A DNA stretch of 44,405 bases. Origin: Bacteroidales bacterium (GTDB lineage: Bacteria > Bacteroidota > Bacteroidia > Bacteroidales > F082). The notes below the pieces were generated by a model. It ran no database searches and was not told where the DNA came from. It saw nothing but the letters and a program-made list of their open reading frames with translations. A program made the position numbers and the translations under genes. Below are positions 1-7,255 of this stretch, piece after piece (positions within the stretch are counted from its first letter, which is position 1; the number at the start of each line of letters is the position of its first letter). Location of the stretch: assembly GCA_017549605.1 (NCBI GenBank), contig JAFYUH010000067.1, positions 1-44,405 of the forward strand, read 5' to 3'.

Positions 1-40
1 AATAACTTTGATGAAAACGTTTTCATCAAAGTTATTTTTT
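1..40. terminator. Perfect 18-bp inverted repeat, intrinsic terminator
   Basis: Bases 1-18 and 19-36 are exact reverse complements, followed by a run of T on the plus strand and preceded by AAT-rich sequence, so the hairpin could end transcripts from either side. It probably closes a gene lying left of the window. This is read directly from the sequence. Confidence 0.8.
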
Positions 41-78
41 ATGTCAAAAACAAGGAGAGAAAGTATACTCAAATCAGC

Positions 79-288
79 TCCGTAGGAGCGGCAGTTCCTA
101 GGCAGGTGATGAAGCGCAAAGCGCGAAATCCCTGCAAAAAAAGATTCCCAAACAAATCAGAGCGCCGTAGGTGCGACAGATGTAGTCTCTGTCGTCCCTA
201 CGGGACTAGGATTGTCAATCAATCATTTAAGCAGGGGTTCCGTGCTACGCACTCCACCGCCTGCCTAGAAACTATCGTCCCTAACGGG
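79..288. repeat. Nested imperfect inverted repeat (REP/BIME-like element)
   Basis: Three nested layers are visible. The core is CCGTAGG-TG-CGACAGA (165-180) against TCTGTCG-TC-CCTACGG (188-203), two 7-bp stems with an internal mismatch. Around it, about 42 bases at 92-134 (starting GTTCCTAGGCAGG, ending CCCTGC) match the reverse complement of 230-272 imperfectly. The outer ends carry related CCGTAGGAGCGGCAG (82-96) and CGTCCCTAACGGGAC (274-288) motifs. GC content is well above the surroundings. The form resembles the REP/BIME palindromes mobilised by TnpA-REP (RAYT) transposases; no such transposase is in the window. No credible gene overlaps it. Confidence 0.7.
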
Positions 289-314
289 ACTTATGGGTGT
301 TTAAGAACAATGTC

Positions 315-368
315 AAAAAAGACAGGTAATTTGGGCTGTTTTGTATGCCCGTTACCTGTCTTTTTTTT
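315..368. terminator. Bidirectional intrinsic terminator
   Basis: The stem GACAGGTAA (321-329) pairs with TTACCTGTC (352-360), and an inner GGGC/GCCC stem extends it. A-run 315-320 and T-run 361-368 flank it, so it can work on both strands. It lies 3' of the minus-strand engB gene. Confidence 0.75.
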
Positions 369-401
369 CGCTCAATTACCGGCAACATTACCAAATAATT
401 T

Positions 402-457
402 GAAGTTCTGAGGTTTTTTTGTTTTGGGGTTTTGAGTTTCTGAAATTCTGAGTTTTT
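402..457. repeat. Degenerate 8-nt word array (CTGAGGTT/TTGAGTTT type)
   Basis: Words such as TTCTGAGG, TTTTGAGT, TTCTGAAA and TTCTGAG follow each other at about 8-nt spacing directly downstream of engB. The same words recur at 27101-27150, 28501-28584 and 29211-29242, where they make terminator hairpins. Here only one arm is clear. Confidence 0.55.
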
Positions 458-460
458 ATA

Positions 461-1072
461 TCAAAACGTTAAGTTTTTTAATTCGTTATTGAGGTTGTCG
501 ATGTAATTCAAGACATCGTCTTTTCCTATTTCTTTTTCCGATGAAGTTATGAAAATAGGAGGGAGTTCTTCCCATTGCTCGGCGAGTTTGTCTTTGTAAA
601 CCTGAACGTTGCGTTGAAGTTCTGCCTCTTTGATTTTGTCAACTTTGGTGAAGATGATAGAGAAAGGCATCTGTAATTCTCCGAGGTGACTGATGAATTC
701 CAAGTCGATTTTCTGTGGTTCGATGCGGCTGTCGACAAGGACGAACATGCATACCAAATTCTTTCTGTTTTTGATATAGCTGTCGAGCATTACTTTCCAT
801 GACTCGCGGTCTTTCTTGGAGCGTTGCGCAAAGCCATAGCCAGGCAAGTCGACGAGGTACCATTCGTCGTTGATCATGAAATGGTTTATCGTGATTGTCT
901 TTCCTGGAGTGGAAGATGTCTTGGCAAGCTGCTTCTTGTTTGTCAGCATATTTATCAAGGATGACTTGCCTACATTGGAACGTCCGATGAAGGCATATTC
1001 CGGTTTGTTTGCTGCAGGAAGCTTGTCGACCTTAGTGTTGCTTTGGAGAAAAATCGCTTTTCTTATGATCAT
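461..1072 (-). CDS. engB: Ribosome biogenesis GTPase EngB/YsxC (YihA)
   Basis: This is a 203-residue EngB-family GTPase, the family that helps mature the large ribosomal subunit. The P-loop is GRSNVGKSS at residues 30-38, the G3 motif DLPGYG at 75-80 and the G4 motif TKVDK at 142-146; STPGKT near 54-59 is the switch I threonine region. Length is normal for the family (about 200 aa). It is the last gene of the minus-strand group glsA-glsB-engB but is separated from glsB by a 97-bp gap filled with an 8-nt word array, so it may not be strictly co-transcribed. Identification is secure. Confidence 0.95.
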   Translation of the reverse strand: MIIRKAIFLQSNTKVDKLPAANKPEYAFIGRSNVGKSSLINMLTNKKQLAKTSSTPGKTITINHFMINDEWYLVDLPGYGFAQRSKKDRESWKVMLDSYIKNRKNLVCMFVLVDSRIEPQKIDLEFISHLGELQMPFSIIFTKVDKIKEAELQRNVQVYKDKLAEQWEELPPIFITSSEKEIGKDDVLNYIDNLNNELKNLTF

Positions 1073-1086
1073 AACTTTATGTTTTT

Positions 1087-1170
1087 AGGATCTGAGGATT
1101 TGAGGATTTGAGGGTCTAGTCTTTATGTTATAAAATTCCTTAGTTCCTCAATTCCTCAGTTCCTTAATTC
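1087..1170. repeat. Mirrored 8-nt word arrays (GAGGATTT, then CCTCAATT)
   Basis: Bases 1087-1117 carry about four GAGGATTT-like units, and 1135-1170 carry the complementary TTCCTCAA-like units, so the gap can fold into an imperfect hairpin. The array runs up to the stop codon of glsB on the minus strand. The organisation matches that of 3084-3225. Confidence 0.65.
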
Positions 1171-2126
1171 TATTTCAAATGTTCTGGTTTTTCATCTTTG
1201 TTATAGATGAGGTGGCGTTCTATCTTTTCTGGATATACGTCTTCTATTGTAATCAAGATTGCTGTTTCTTCGACGTCGCCGAATGGCGCGTTCAAGGCTG
1301 TTCCGAATGTCTTCATTGTTGCGGAAAGGCTCATGTAAGCGTTGAACAATGGAGGTATCACAGAACCATGTTCGCGGATGTATTTGCTGAGAGTGCGGTA
1401 GCTGTTTTGGTAGTTGTTTCCGTCGAGTCTCAGTTTCATGATGGCAGTTCTTGCCTTGGTCTTGATAGCCACTTCTGGATAAGGGTAGATGAGGTTATCA
1501 TTGTCTGGGAAGAATTTGTGCATGAAGAAGAGAATCATGTCACGGAGAGCCTCGTCGTATTGAGAATACATTGTGACTTTTCCGAAGAAATATTTAGCGT
1601 CAGGAGTCTGTGTGAGCACTGCGCCCAAGCCGTCCCAAAGGTTGTCGAGGGTGAAGATGCTCTTTCTTACGTTGCCTGTTGATTGATATTTAGGCTGTAC
1701 GAAAGAACGGCCCAATTCTATAGTGTAAGGCAAGTAATTCTTGATGAAGTCTTCTGAATAGTAGAATAACTCTGATGTTGGAGTGTCTACCTGACCGTTA
1801 TTTTTTATTGGTAATTTGCTGCATTCGATGAAGCGGTAGCCGCCGAGGATTTCTTTTTCGACTGGATCCCATACGATGAGCTGTTCGAAGTAAGCCTCAT
1901 CTCTTGTGTCGAATTCGTCGATGTCGATGCTTTTGCCTGTGCCTCCGCCAGATTCGCGGAAAGCCCATTCGCGCAAGCGACCGATTTCGCGCATTGTGTT
2001 AGGTGCGTTATGTGCATTGACGATGTAAATCTCGTTGTGGCCAAAATTTGTTTTTCTGACAAAACGTTCCTCAGTAAGTTCTTTTATGATGTCTTCTACT
2101 GGAACGGCATCGATGATTTTTTCCAT
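1170..2126 (-). CDS. glsB: GNAT-type N-acyltransferase, GlsB-like (glycine lipid synthesis, first step)
   Basis: The 318-residue protein belongs to the hemolysin-like/OlsB GNAT group that attaches an acyl chain to an amino acid nitrogen. Visible family features are the N-terminal VRFLREWAF-like stretch (here IGRLREWAFRES), the GTGKSIDIDEFD segment and the following block WDPVEKEILGGYRFIEC. In Bacteroides thetaiotaomicron the adjacent pair glsB-glsA makes N-acyl-glycine and then O-acylated glycine lipid; the same pair sits here with a 3-bp gap, glsA being upstream. Function is therefore inferred from family plus pairing. The amino-acid substrate (glycine or ornithine) cannot be told from sequence, and older annotations would say hemolysin or GNAT acetyltransferase. 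Confidence 0.8.
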   Translation of the reverse strand: MEKIIDAVPVEDIIKELTEERFVRKTNFGHNEIYIVNAHNAPNTMREIGRLREWAFRESGGGTGKSIDIDEFDTRDEAYFEQLIVWDPVEKEILGGYRFIECSKLPIKNNGQVDTPTSELFYYSEDFIKNYLPYTIELGRSFVQPKYQSTGNVRKSIFTLDNLWDGLGAVLTQTPDAKYFFGKVTMYSQYDEALRDMILFFMHKFFPDNDNLIYPYPEVAIKTKARTAIMKLRLDGNNYQNSYRTLSKYIREHGSVIPPLFNAYMSLSATMKTFGTALNAPFGDVEETAILITIEDVYPEKIERHLIYNKDEKPEHLK

Positions 2127-2129
2127 AAT

Positions 2130-2999
2130 TTATATTGTATAATTTTTTTCTGGGTCAAAAGTTTGTTCGCAATCGTTAGGGAGGTTGTAGGCGAAGTTTC
2201 TCAATTTCATAGCCCATTCGGCGTCAGTATGTCTTTTGTCGAAAGTCTGCCATGGAATTGGTTTGCCGAAAGTTATGGTTAAAGTCTGATTCTTTTGTTT
2301 GTAGAATTCATTAACCAAAAACAACATTTCTATGTTGGCTTTGATACCTAACTTTTTGCGTAGGTTAGAAAAGTTATAGAAGAAGTTGCTGTTTCTTCCT
2401 GAAATGTGCGTTGGGATTATGTCACGATGAGAAGCCTTGGCTTTTGCAATGAAAGTCTTCTTCCATTCCAAGTCGATGATCTTTCCGTTTTGTTTTCTAG
2501 AACATAAGCCAAAAGGATAGTAGCAAATCGTTCTGTCGCCAGCGAATGTATCGTTGAGTATCTTGATATTGTCGGCGTTGCTGCCAAGTTTGTTGACCGG
2601 GATGAAAAGAGGTCTTAAGTTTGGAACGAAAAGAAGGAAATCGTTTACAGGAGTGATGACGTCTGGCTTAACCTTGCCGACGGTGTCGATGAGAGCGATT
2701 CCGTCGAGTCCGCCAATTGGATGGTTTGCTGCTATGACGTAACGGCCGTCTTTTTCAATGTGGTCGAGACCTACGGCGTTTACGGTTGTCTTGAATTCGT
2801 TCATGGCTTCGGCTACGAAAGGTAGTCCTGACACGCCTTCTGTTCTTGCCAATAAACCGTTGATGTCATCCTGATGAAGAATCTTCTTTAAATATCTGAA
2901 TACGAAACGAGGAAGTTTCTTGGCGAGTTTTGGAATCTTTTCTCCAATAATCTTCTCAATGTCAATTTGTAATGCTTCTTTATTGCTCATTGTGTTCAA
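2130..2999 (-). CDS. glsA: PlsC-family O-acyltransferase, GlsA-like
   Basis: This 289-residue protein is a lysophospholipid-type acyltransferase. The catalytic histidine block is NHPIGGLDGIAL, with five residues between His and Asp as read here rather than the usual four. FIPVNKLG, CYYPFGLCSRKQNG (in place of the glycerolipid FPEGTRS block) and PTHISGRNSNFF follow in the usual order. It is the first gene of the minus-strand group and lies 3 bp from the GlsB-like gene, so the two probably act in sequence: N-acylation, then esterification of the hydroxyl of the first chain. A good minus-strand promoter lies at 3039-3068. Family call is firm; the exact lipid product is inferred. Confidence 0.8.
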   Translation of the reverse strand: MNTMSNKEALQIDIEKIIGEKIPKLAKKLPRFVFRYLKKILHQDDINGLLARTEGVSGLPFVAEAMNEFKTTVNAVGLDHIEKDGRYVIAANHPIGGLDGIALIDTVGKVKPDVITPVNDFLLFVPNLRPLFIPVNKLGSNADNIKILNDTFAGDRTICYYPFGLCSRKQNGKIIDLEWKKTFIAKAKASHRDIIPTHISGRNSNFFYNFSNLRKKLGIKANIEMLFLVNEFYKQKNQTLTITFGKPIPWQTFDKRHTDAEWAMKLRNFAYNLPNDCEQTFDPEKNYTI

Positions 3000-3038
3000 T
3001 ATTATAAAAACCGATTTTGAGAAATCGTTTCATTTCTG

Positions 3039-3068
3039 CAAAAATAAATAATTATTGAAATAATGCAA
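3039..3068 (-). promoter_or_regulatory. Bacteroidetes-type promoter for glsA-glsB(-engB)
   Basis: Read on the minus strand, TATTTTTG (3046-3039) fits the -7 consensus TAnnTTTG exactly, and a TTG (3068-3066) lies 19 nt upstream, the usual place for the -33 element. The predicted start is about 30 nt before the glsA ATG. Confidence 0.65.
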
Positions 3069-3083
3069 TAAAGTTTTTTTTTC

Positions 3084-3225
3084 TGGATTTGAGGGTATGA
3101 GGGTATGAGGGTATGAGGGTATGAGGGTCTTCCTTAAATCCTCAATTCCTCAGTTCCTCAATTCCTCAGTTCCTCAATTCCTCAATTCCTCAATTCCTCA
3201 ATTCCTCAAATCCTCAATTCCTTAA
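3084..3225. repeat. Mirrored 8-nt tandem arrays, GAGGGTAT x5 then CCTCAATT x10
   Basis: Five units GAGGGTAT (last one GAGGGTCT) occupy 3091-3130, and about ten units CCTCAATT/CCTCAGTT occupy 3140-3222. One strand switches from purine-rich to pyrimidine-rich at about 3131, and the two halves are roughly complementary. The array lies between the glsA promoter and the mraZ control region. Unit identity is high enough to allow slippage. Confidence 0.85.
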
Positions 3226-3285
3226 ACCCCTATGTTTTGTTGGCTGTTGGAGCATTGTTGAAAACTTTTTGAAAAAAAATAGACG

Positions 3286-3322
3286 AAAGTGGTGGAAAGT
3301 GGGAAAAAATGCACTAATTTTA
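3286..3322 (+). promoter_or_regulatory. MraZ box operator and likely dcw promoter
   Basis: Two exact AAAGTGG heptamers start at 3286 and 3296, a 10-nt period, just upstream of mraZ. Repeated AAAGTGG-type boxes at 10-nt spacing are the known binding site of the MraZ regulator in other bacteria. A possible -7 box TAATTTTA (3315-3322, one mismatch to TAnnTTTG) follows, so MraZ would bind over or next to the promoter. Autoregulation is inferred from position. Confidence 0.75.
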
Positions 3323-3345
3323 CAAGTTGAAAAAATGATTTGATA

Positions 3346-3810
3346 ATGAATTATCCAATAGGCGAATATTATTGTAAATTAGACAGTAAGGGCAGACTGC
3401 TTCTTCCTAGCAGTTTCAAGGAACAGCTTGGAGATGTGGTAGAAGAGGGCTTTGTGTTGCGTCCTAGTCTTTTTGGCGATTGTCTCGAGCTTTTTGGAAT
3501 GAGCGACTGGCGTGCGATGCAGGAGAAACTCGGCAAGTTGAATCCTTTCAAGGCTGAGAATGTGATGTTGATTCGTCGTTTTAATGCAGGCGCTCGTATG
3601 GTGAAAGTCGATGCTAATGGTCGTCTTCAAATCCCAAAAGATTTGATGGAGAAAACAAATCTTGTAAAAGAGGTTGTTATGACTTCTTTGATTGATAGAA
3701 TGCAGATCTGGGATCGCTCTATGAAGGAAATAGAGGATTCTAAGATTTCAGAAAAAGAATTTGCAGAGATGCTTACTGCAAAATTAGGTGATTGTGATTT
3801 TATTGGTTAA
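3346..3810 (+). CDS. mraZ: Transcriptional regulator MraZ
   Basis: The 154-residue protein opens with GEYYCKLDSKGRLLLPSSF and repeats the motif in its second half as VKVDANGRLQIPKDL, giving the two SpoVT/AbrB-like half-domains that define MraZ. It is the first gene of the dcw cluster and represses that cluster in other bacteria through the upstream boxes, which are present at 3286-3302. I chose the ATG at 3346 over an in-frame TTG at 3340 because family proteins start just before the YPIGEY-like stretch. The gap to rsmH is 19 bp. Confidence 0.95.
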   Translation: MNYPIGEYYCKLDSKGRLLLPSSFKEQLGDVVEEGFVLRPSLFGDCLELFGMSDWRAMQEKLGKLNPFKAENVMLIRRFNAGARMVKVDANGRLQIPKDLMEKTNLVKEVVMTSLIDRMQIWDRSMKEIEDSKISEKEFAEMLTAKLGDCDFIG

Positions 3811-3829
3811 CAAATAAAAAAATAAAGAG

Positions 3830-4732
3830 ATGTATCATATTCCTGTAATGTTGAACGAAAGTATTGAAGGTTTGAATATCAATCCTAATGGAACTTATGT
3901 TGATGTGACATTCGGCGGCGGCGGTCACTCGCGTCGTATTTTGGAATGCCTTGGTGAAGGCGGTCGTCTCTTTGCTTTTGATCAGGATGAAGATGCGGCT
4001 AAGAATGTTATCGATGACAGTCGTTTTACATTCATTCAGCAGAATTTCCGTTATATGAAAAACTTCCTTCAGCTTTATTGCGGAGGTAAGGTTGATGGCA
4101 TTCTTGCTGATCTTGGCGTTTCTTCATATCAGTTCGATACTCCTGAAAAGGGTTTCTCTACGCGTTTCAACGGTCGTCTTGATATGAGAATGAATCAGAA
4201 CGCTGCTGTGGATGCGTCAAGCGTTGTCAATACATACGACGTGTCGTCTTTGGCGTCTGTGTTTTCTCGTTATGGCGAGTTGAGAAATGCAATGGCTATA
4301 GCTGATGCGATAACTATGGCTCGTGAGGTGAGTCCTATAGAAACTACAGATGATTTGAAAGCTGCTGTAGCAAGATTCTTGCCTAGAGGTTCGGAGAATA
4401 AGGTTTTGGCTCAGATATTTCAAGCTCTTAGAATTGAGGTCAATGAAGAGATGAAGGTGCTTGAGGCTTTCTTGGGTCAGTGCGCTGATGTTCTTAATCC
4501 TGGCGGAAGACTTGTTGTACTTTCTTATCATTCTCTTGAAGATAGACTTGTTAAGAATTTTATGAAGACTGGCAATGCTGAAGGTAACTTGGAAAAGGAC
4601 TTCTTCGGCAATCAGCTTACACCTTATAAATTAATGACAAGTAAGCCTATCGTTCCGTCTGATGAGGAAATTCAGTTGAATAGCAGAGCTAGAAGTGCTA
4701 AGCTTCGCGTGGCGGAAAGGAGAACCAAATGA
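3830..4732 (+). CDS. rsmH: 16S rRNA (cytosine1402-N4)-methyltransferase RsmH (MraW)
   Basis: This 300-residue enzyme methylates N4 of C1402 in 16S rRNA using S-adenosylmethionine. It starts with the typical HIPVMLNESIEGLNI, followed by the SAM-binding motif VDVTFGGGGHSRRIL, FDQDEDA, ILADLGVSSYQFDTPEKGFS and, near the end, LSYHSLEDRLVKNFMK. Length is normal. Its stop overlaps the start of the next gene by four bases (ATGA at 4729), which indicates translational coupling with the ftsL-like gene. Confidence 0.96.
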   Translation: MYHIPVMLNESIEGLNINPNGTYVDVTFGGGGHSRRILECLGEGGRLFAFDQDEDAAKNVIDDSRFTFIQQNFRYMKNFLQLYCGGKVDGILADLGVSSYQFDTPEKGFSTRFNGRLDMRMNQNAAVDASSVVNTYDVSSLASVFSRYGELRNAMAIADAITMAREVSPIETTDDLKAAVARFLPRGSENKVLAQIFQALRIEVNEEMKVLEAFLGQCADVLNPGGRLVVLSYHSLEDRLVKNFMKTGNAEGNLEKDFFGNQLTPYKLMTSKPIVPSDEEIQLNSRARSAKLRVAERRTK

Positions 4733-5142
4733 GAATCTTTAATAAAATAAATGAAGATCCTGAGGAAGGTCTGGTCGGTGGCGTGGATTCTCCTAAAAAG
4801 AGGGCGAAGGTCAATAGGCTGATTGTTGATATAGTTGGCGGTGATGTGTTCTCTAAGGATGGTTTTGTTGGTATGTTTCCTTTTGTTTTTTATATAGTCT
4901 TTTTGTCAATGTTGTATATTACAAATATTTACATTGCTGAAGATATGAGCAGGGAGATTGCTGCCTTGAATCGTAAAGTTGAAGATCTTCATGTTGAGTA
5001 TGTGTATCTTGAATCGGAGATAACAAAGATAACTAAGCAGTCTAACATGGTTAGCATGTTGAAGAATAAAGGTATAAAGGAATCTGTTGAGCCTTTGAGA
5101 AAGATTGTCGTTGACGAGAAAGGAGGACGTTATGAAGATTGA
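4729..5142 (+). CDS. ftsL: FtsL-like bitopic division protein
   Basis: The 137-residue protein has an N-terminal cytoplasmic part of about 45 residues, one membrane segment (around FVFYIVFLSMLYITNIYIA, residues 50-68) and a periplasmic tail with heptad character (EIAALNRKVEDLHVEYVYLESEI), i.e. a short coiled coil. Size, topology and its place between rsmH and ftsI are those of FtsL in Bacteroidetes, where sequence conservation is poor. FtsL bridges FtsQ/FtsB and the FtsW-FtsI synthase. It overlaps the ftsI start by 11 bases. The call rests on topology and synteny. Confidence 0.8.
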   Translation: MRIFNKINEDPEEGLVGGVDSPKKRAKVNRLIVDIVGGDVFSKDGFVGMFPFVFYIVFLSMLYITNIYIAEDMSREIAALNRKVEDLHVEYVYLESEITKITKQSNMVSMLKNKGIKESVEPLRKIVVDEKGGRYED

Positions 5143-7255
5143 TCCTAAGAATGATGTATTGTGGAGGGTGTTTCTTGTTTACTTTATCGTTGTCGCTGTC
5201 GGGGTGTGGGTTATCCTTGCGATGGTTAGGATACAGGTTAAGGAGAAGGATGAACTTCTTGAGAGGGCAAGTAAAAGAGAACTGAAAATCAGAGATGAGA
5301 AAGCGCATAGGGGTAATGTCATCTCTAAAAACGGAACCTTGTTGGCTACTTCGGTGCCAAGATATAGCATCTATTTCGATCCTGTTTCTGTTGAAAAGGA
5401 GTTGTTCAATAGAGAAGTTACTCAGTTGGCTGATAGCTTGAGCCGTTTGTTGAAGAACAAGTCGAAACAGCAATATGTCTCTTATCTTAAAGACGCTCGC
5501 GCTAAAGGAAGACGTTATGTTAAGATTGCCAATAAGATAAGTGTTGCTGATTATAAAAGGATGCAGAAATTTCCAATCTTCAGAGCTGGAAAGAATAAAG
5601 GCGGTTTTATAGCAGAGAGAAGTTATGTGAGAGAGTTGCCTTATGGTGAGTTGGCGGCTCGTACCATCGGATATGTCAGGGAGGAAGAAAATATTTTCGT
5701 AGGACTTGAAGGTGCTTATAATAGTAGTCTTAGAGGCAGTGACGGAAAGCAGTTGGTCAGGCGTATCAACGGTAACTTCTGGATGCCAATGCCTTCGTCT
5801 GATAATGTTGATCCAGTAAACGGTGATGATATCTATACTTCTATAGATATTGAGATACAGGATGTTGCGGAGAATGCGCTTAAAAAATGCCTTGTAGAAA
5901 ATGACGCTCTTCAGGGTTGCGTGGTTCTTATGGATGTCAAGTCTGGCTTTGTTGAGGTCATGGCGTCTTTGAGCTATAATGAAGAGAAGAATAAATACGA
6001 AGAGGCTTATAACTTCGCATTGCGTCATAATGTGGAACCAGGTTCAACATTCAAGGCTATAACGATGTGTGCGCTCCTTGAGAACAATCCTGGTTTGGAT
6101 ATAGACAGCAAGCTTCATTTGGGAACTACCGACTATAAGGTCTTCTATAAAAGAACAATGCGTGACTCGCATCGCGTTACTGATGAGAAAGGTTATACAA
6201 CAATACGCAATGCCTTTGAACAGTCGTCGAATATCGCTTTCGCGACATTGGTGGAAGATGCTTTTGTTGATAATCCTCAGAGATATATCGACTTTATTTA
6301 TAAGACAAAGATTCAGGAACCTTTAAACCTTGACATAAAAGGCGAAGCTAAACCTGATATCAAAACTACAAAAGATAAAAGATGGTCTAAGTTGTCATTG
6401 CCATGGATGTCTATTGGCTATGAGGTGATGATGACACCGATACAGATACTTACGTTCTATAATGCTATAGCAAATGACGGCGTGATGGTTAAGCCTCAAT
6501 TCGTTAAGGAGATACGTCACGGCAATGAGGTTAAGCAAGTTTTTGACACTATAGTGATAAACGAACGTATCGCTTCAGCGGGAACGATAGAAACCTTGCA
6601 AGAGCTTTTGGAAGGCATTGTGCAAAATGGTACGGCTAAGAATATGAGCAAGTTGGGTTTCTCTGTTGCTGGTAAGACCGGTACAGCTCAGATCTCACAA
6701 GGTTCTGCTGGATATAACAAGAAAAACTATACTGCTACATTCGTGGGCTATTTCCCAGCTGATGAACCTAAGTATTCTTGTATCATAGTTGTCAGCAACC
6801 CTCGCGGCAAAAAATATTACGGCAGCTCTGTATCTGGTCCGGTGTTTAAGGAAATTGCTGAGAAAATCTATGCGACACGTTTGGGAGTCGTTGATGAAAC
6901 TGGCGAATATCAGGCTGACTGCAACTCTTTCGTAGGTTCATCGATGGTGTATTTCAACGATTTCCTTGATTATTGCAATACGGAAAATATATCATTTGTC
7001 GATAACGTACAAGATAACGAATGGGTTTCTGTAAATCAAGCCAATGATGAATTGTTTGTGAACTCTGTGGAGTTTGAGGATAATGTAGTTCCGGATGTTA
7101 AGGGTATGAGCGTGACAGATGCTGTATATCTTTTGGAATCGATGGGATGGAAGGTGAAGTTTGAAGGATATGGCAGGGTGAAGTCACAGTCTGTGAAACC
7201 TAATTCAGAATTAAGAAAAGGAAGTGTTATTAACTTAGTTTTAAGTTCAAAATGA
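5132..7255 (+). CDS. ftsI: Division transpeptidase FtsI (PBP3-like, with PASTA domain)
   Basis: This class B penicillin-binding protein of 707 residues cross-links septal peptidoglycan. It has one N-terminal membrane segment, a dimerisation domain, and a transpeptidase domain with the nucleophile motif STFK (Ser305), SSN (365-367) and KTG (515-517). A single PASTA domain ends the protein, beginning VVPDVKGMSVTDAVYLLES. The start is set by the ATG at 5132, preceded by AGGAGG at 5121-5126, an unusually strong Shine-Dalgarno for this phylum; an in-frame TTG at 5105 is upstream of it. The stop overlaps the murE start by four bases. Partner of FtsW, encoded at 10580-11788. Confidence 0.95.
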   Translation: MKIDPKNDVLWRVFLVYFIVVAVGVWVILAMVRIQVKEKDELLERASKRELKIRDEKAHRGNVISKNGTLLATSVPRYSIYFDPVSVEKELFNREVTQLADSLSRLLKNKSKQQYVSYLKDARAKGRRYVKIANKISVADYKRMQKFPIFRAGKNKGGFIAERSYVRELPYGELAARTIGYVREEENIFVGLEGAYNSSLRGSDGKQLVRRINGNFWMPMPSSDNVDPVNGDDIYTSIDIEIQDVAENALKKCLVENDALQGCVVLMDVKSGFVEVMASLSYNEEKNKYEEAYNFALRHNVEPGSTFKAITMCALLENNPGLDIDSKLHLGTTDYKVFYKRTMRDSHRVTDEKGYTTIRNAFEQSSNIAFATLVEDAFVDNPQRYIDFIYKTKIQEPLNLDIKGEAKPDIKTTKDKRWSKLSLPWMSIGYEVMMTPIQILTFYNAIANDGVMVKPQFVKEIRHGNEVKQVFDTIVINERIASAGTIETLQELLEGIVQNGTAKNMSKLGFSVAGKTGTAQISQGSAGYNKKNYTATFVGYFPADEPKYSCIIVVSNPRGKKYYGSSVSGPVFKEIAEKIYATRLGVVDETGEYQADCNSFVGSSMVYFNDFLDYCNTENISFVDNVQDNEWVSVNQANDELFVNSVEFEDNVVPDVKGMSVTDAVYLLESMGWKVKFEGYGRVKSQSVKPNSELRKGSVINLVLSSK

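Noticed and set aside
106-411. 101-codon plus-strand open frame
   Set aside because: It runs through the nested inverted repeat and a terminator, is rich in Arg/Cys without domain features, and has no promoter or family resemblance.
5105-5131. Upstream TTG start for ftsI
   Set aside because: The ATG at 5132 has AGGAGG at the right distance and gives the normal short cytoplasmic N-terminus.
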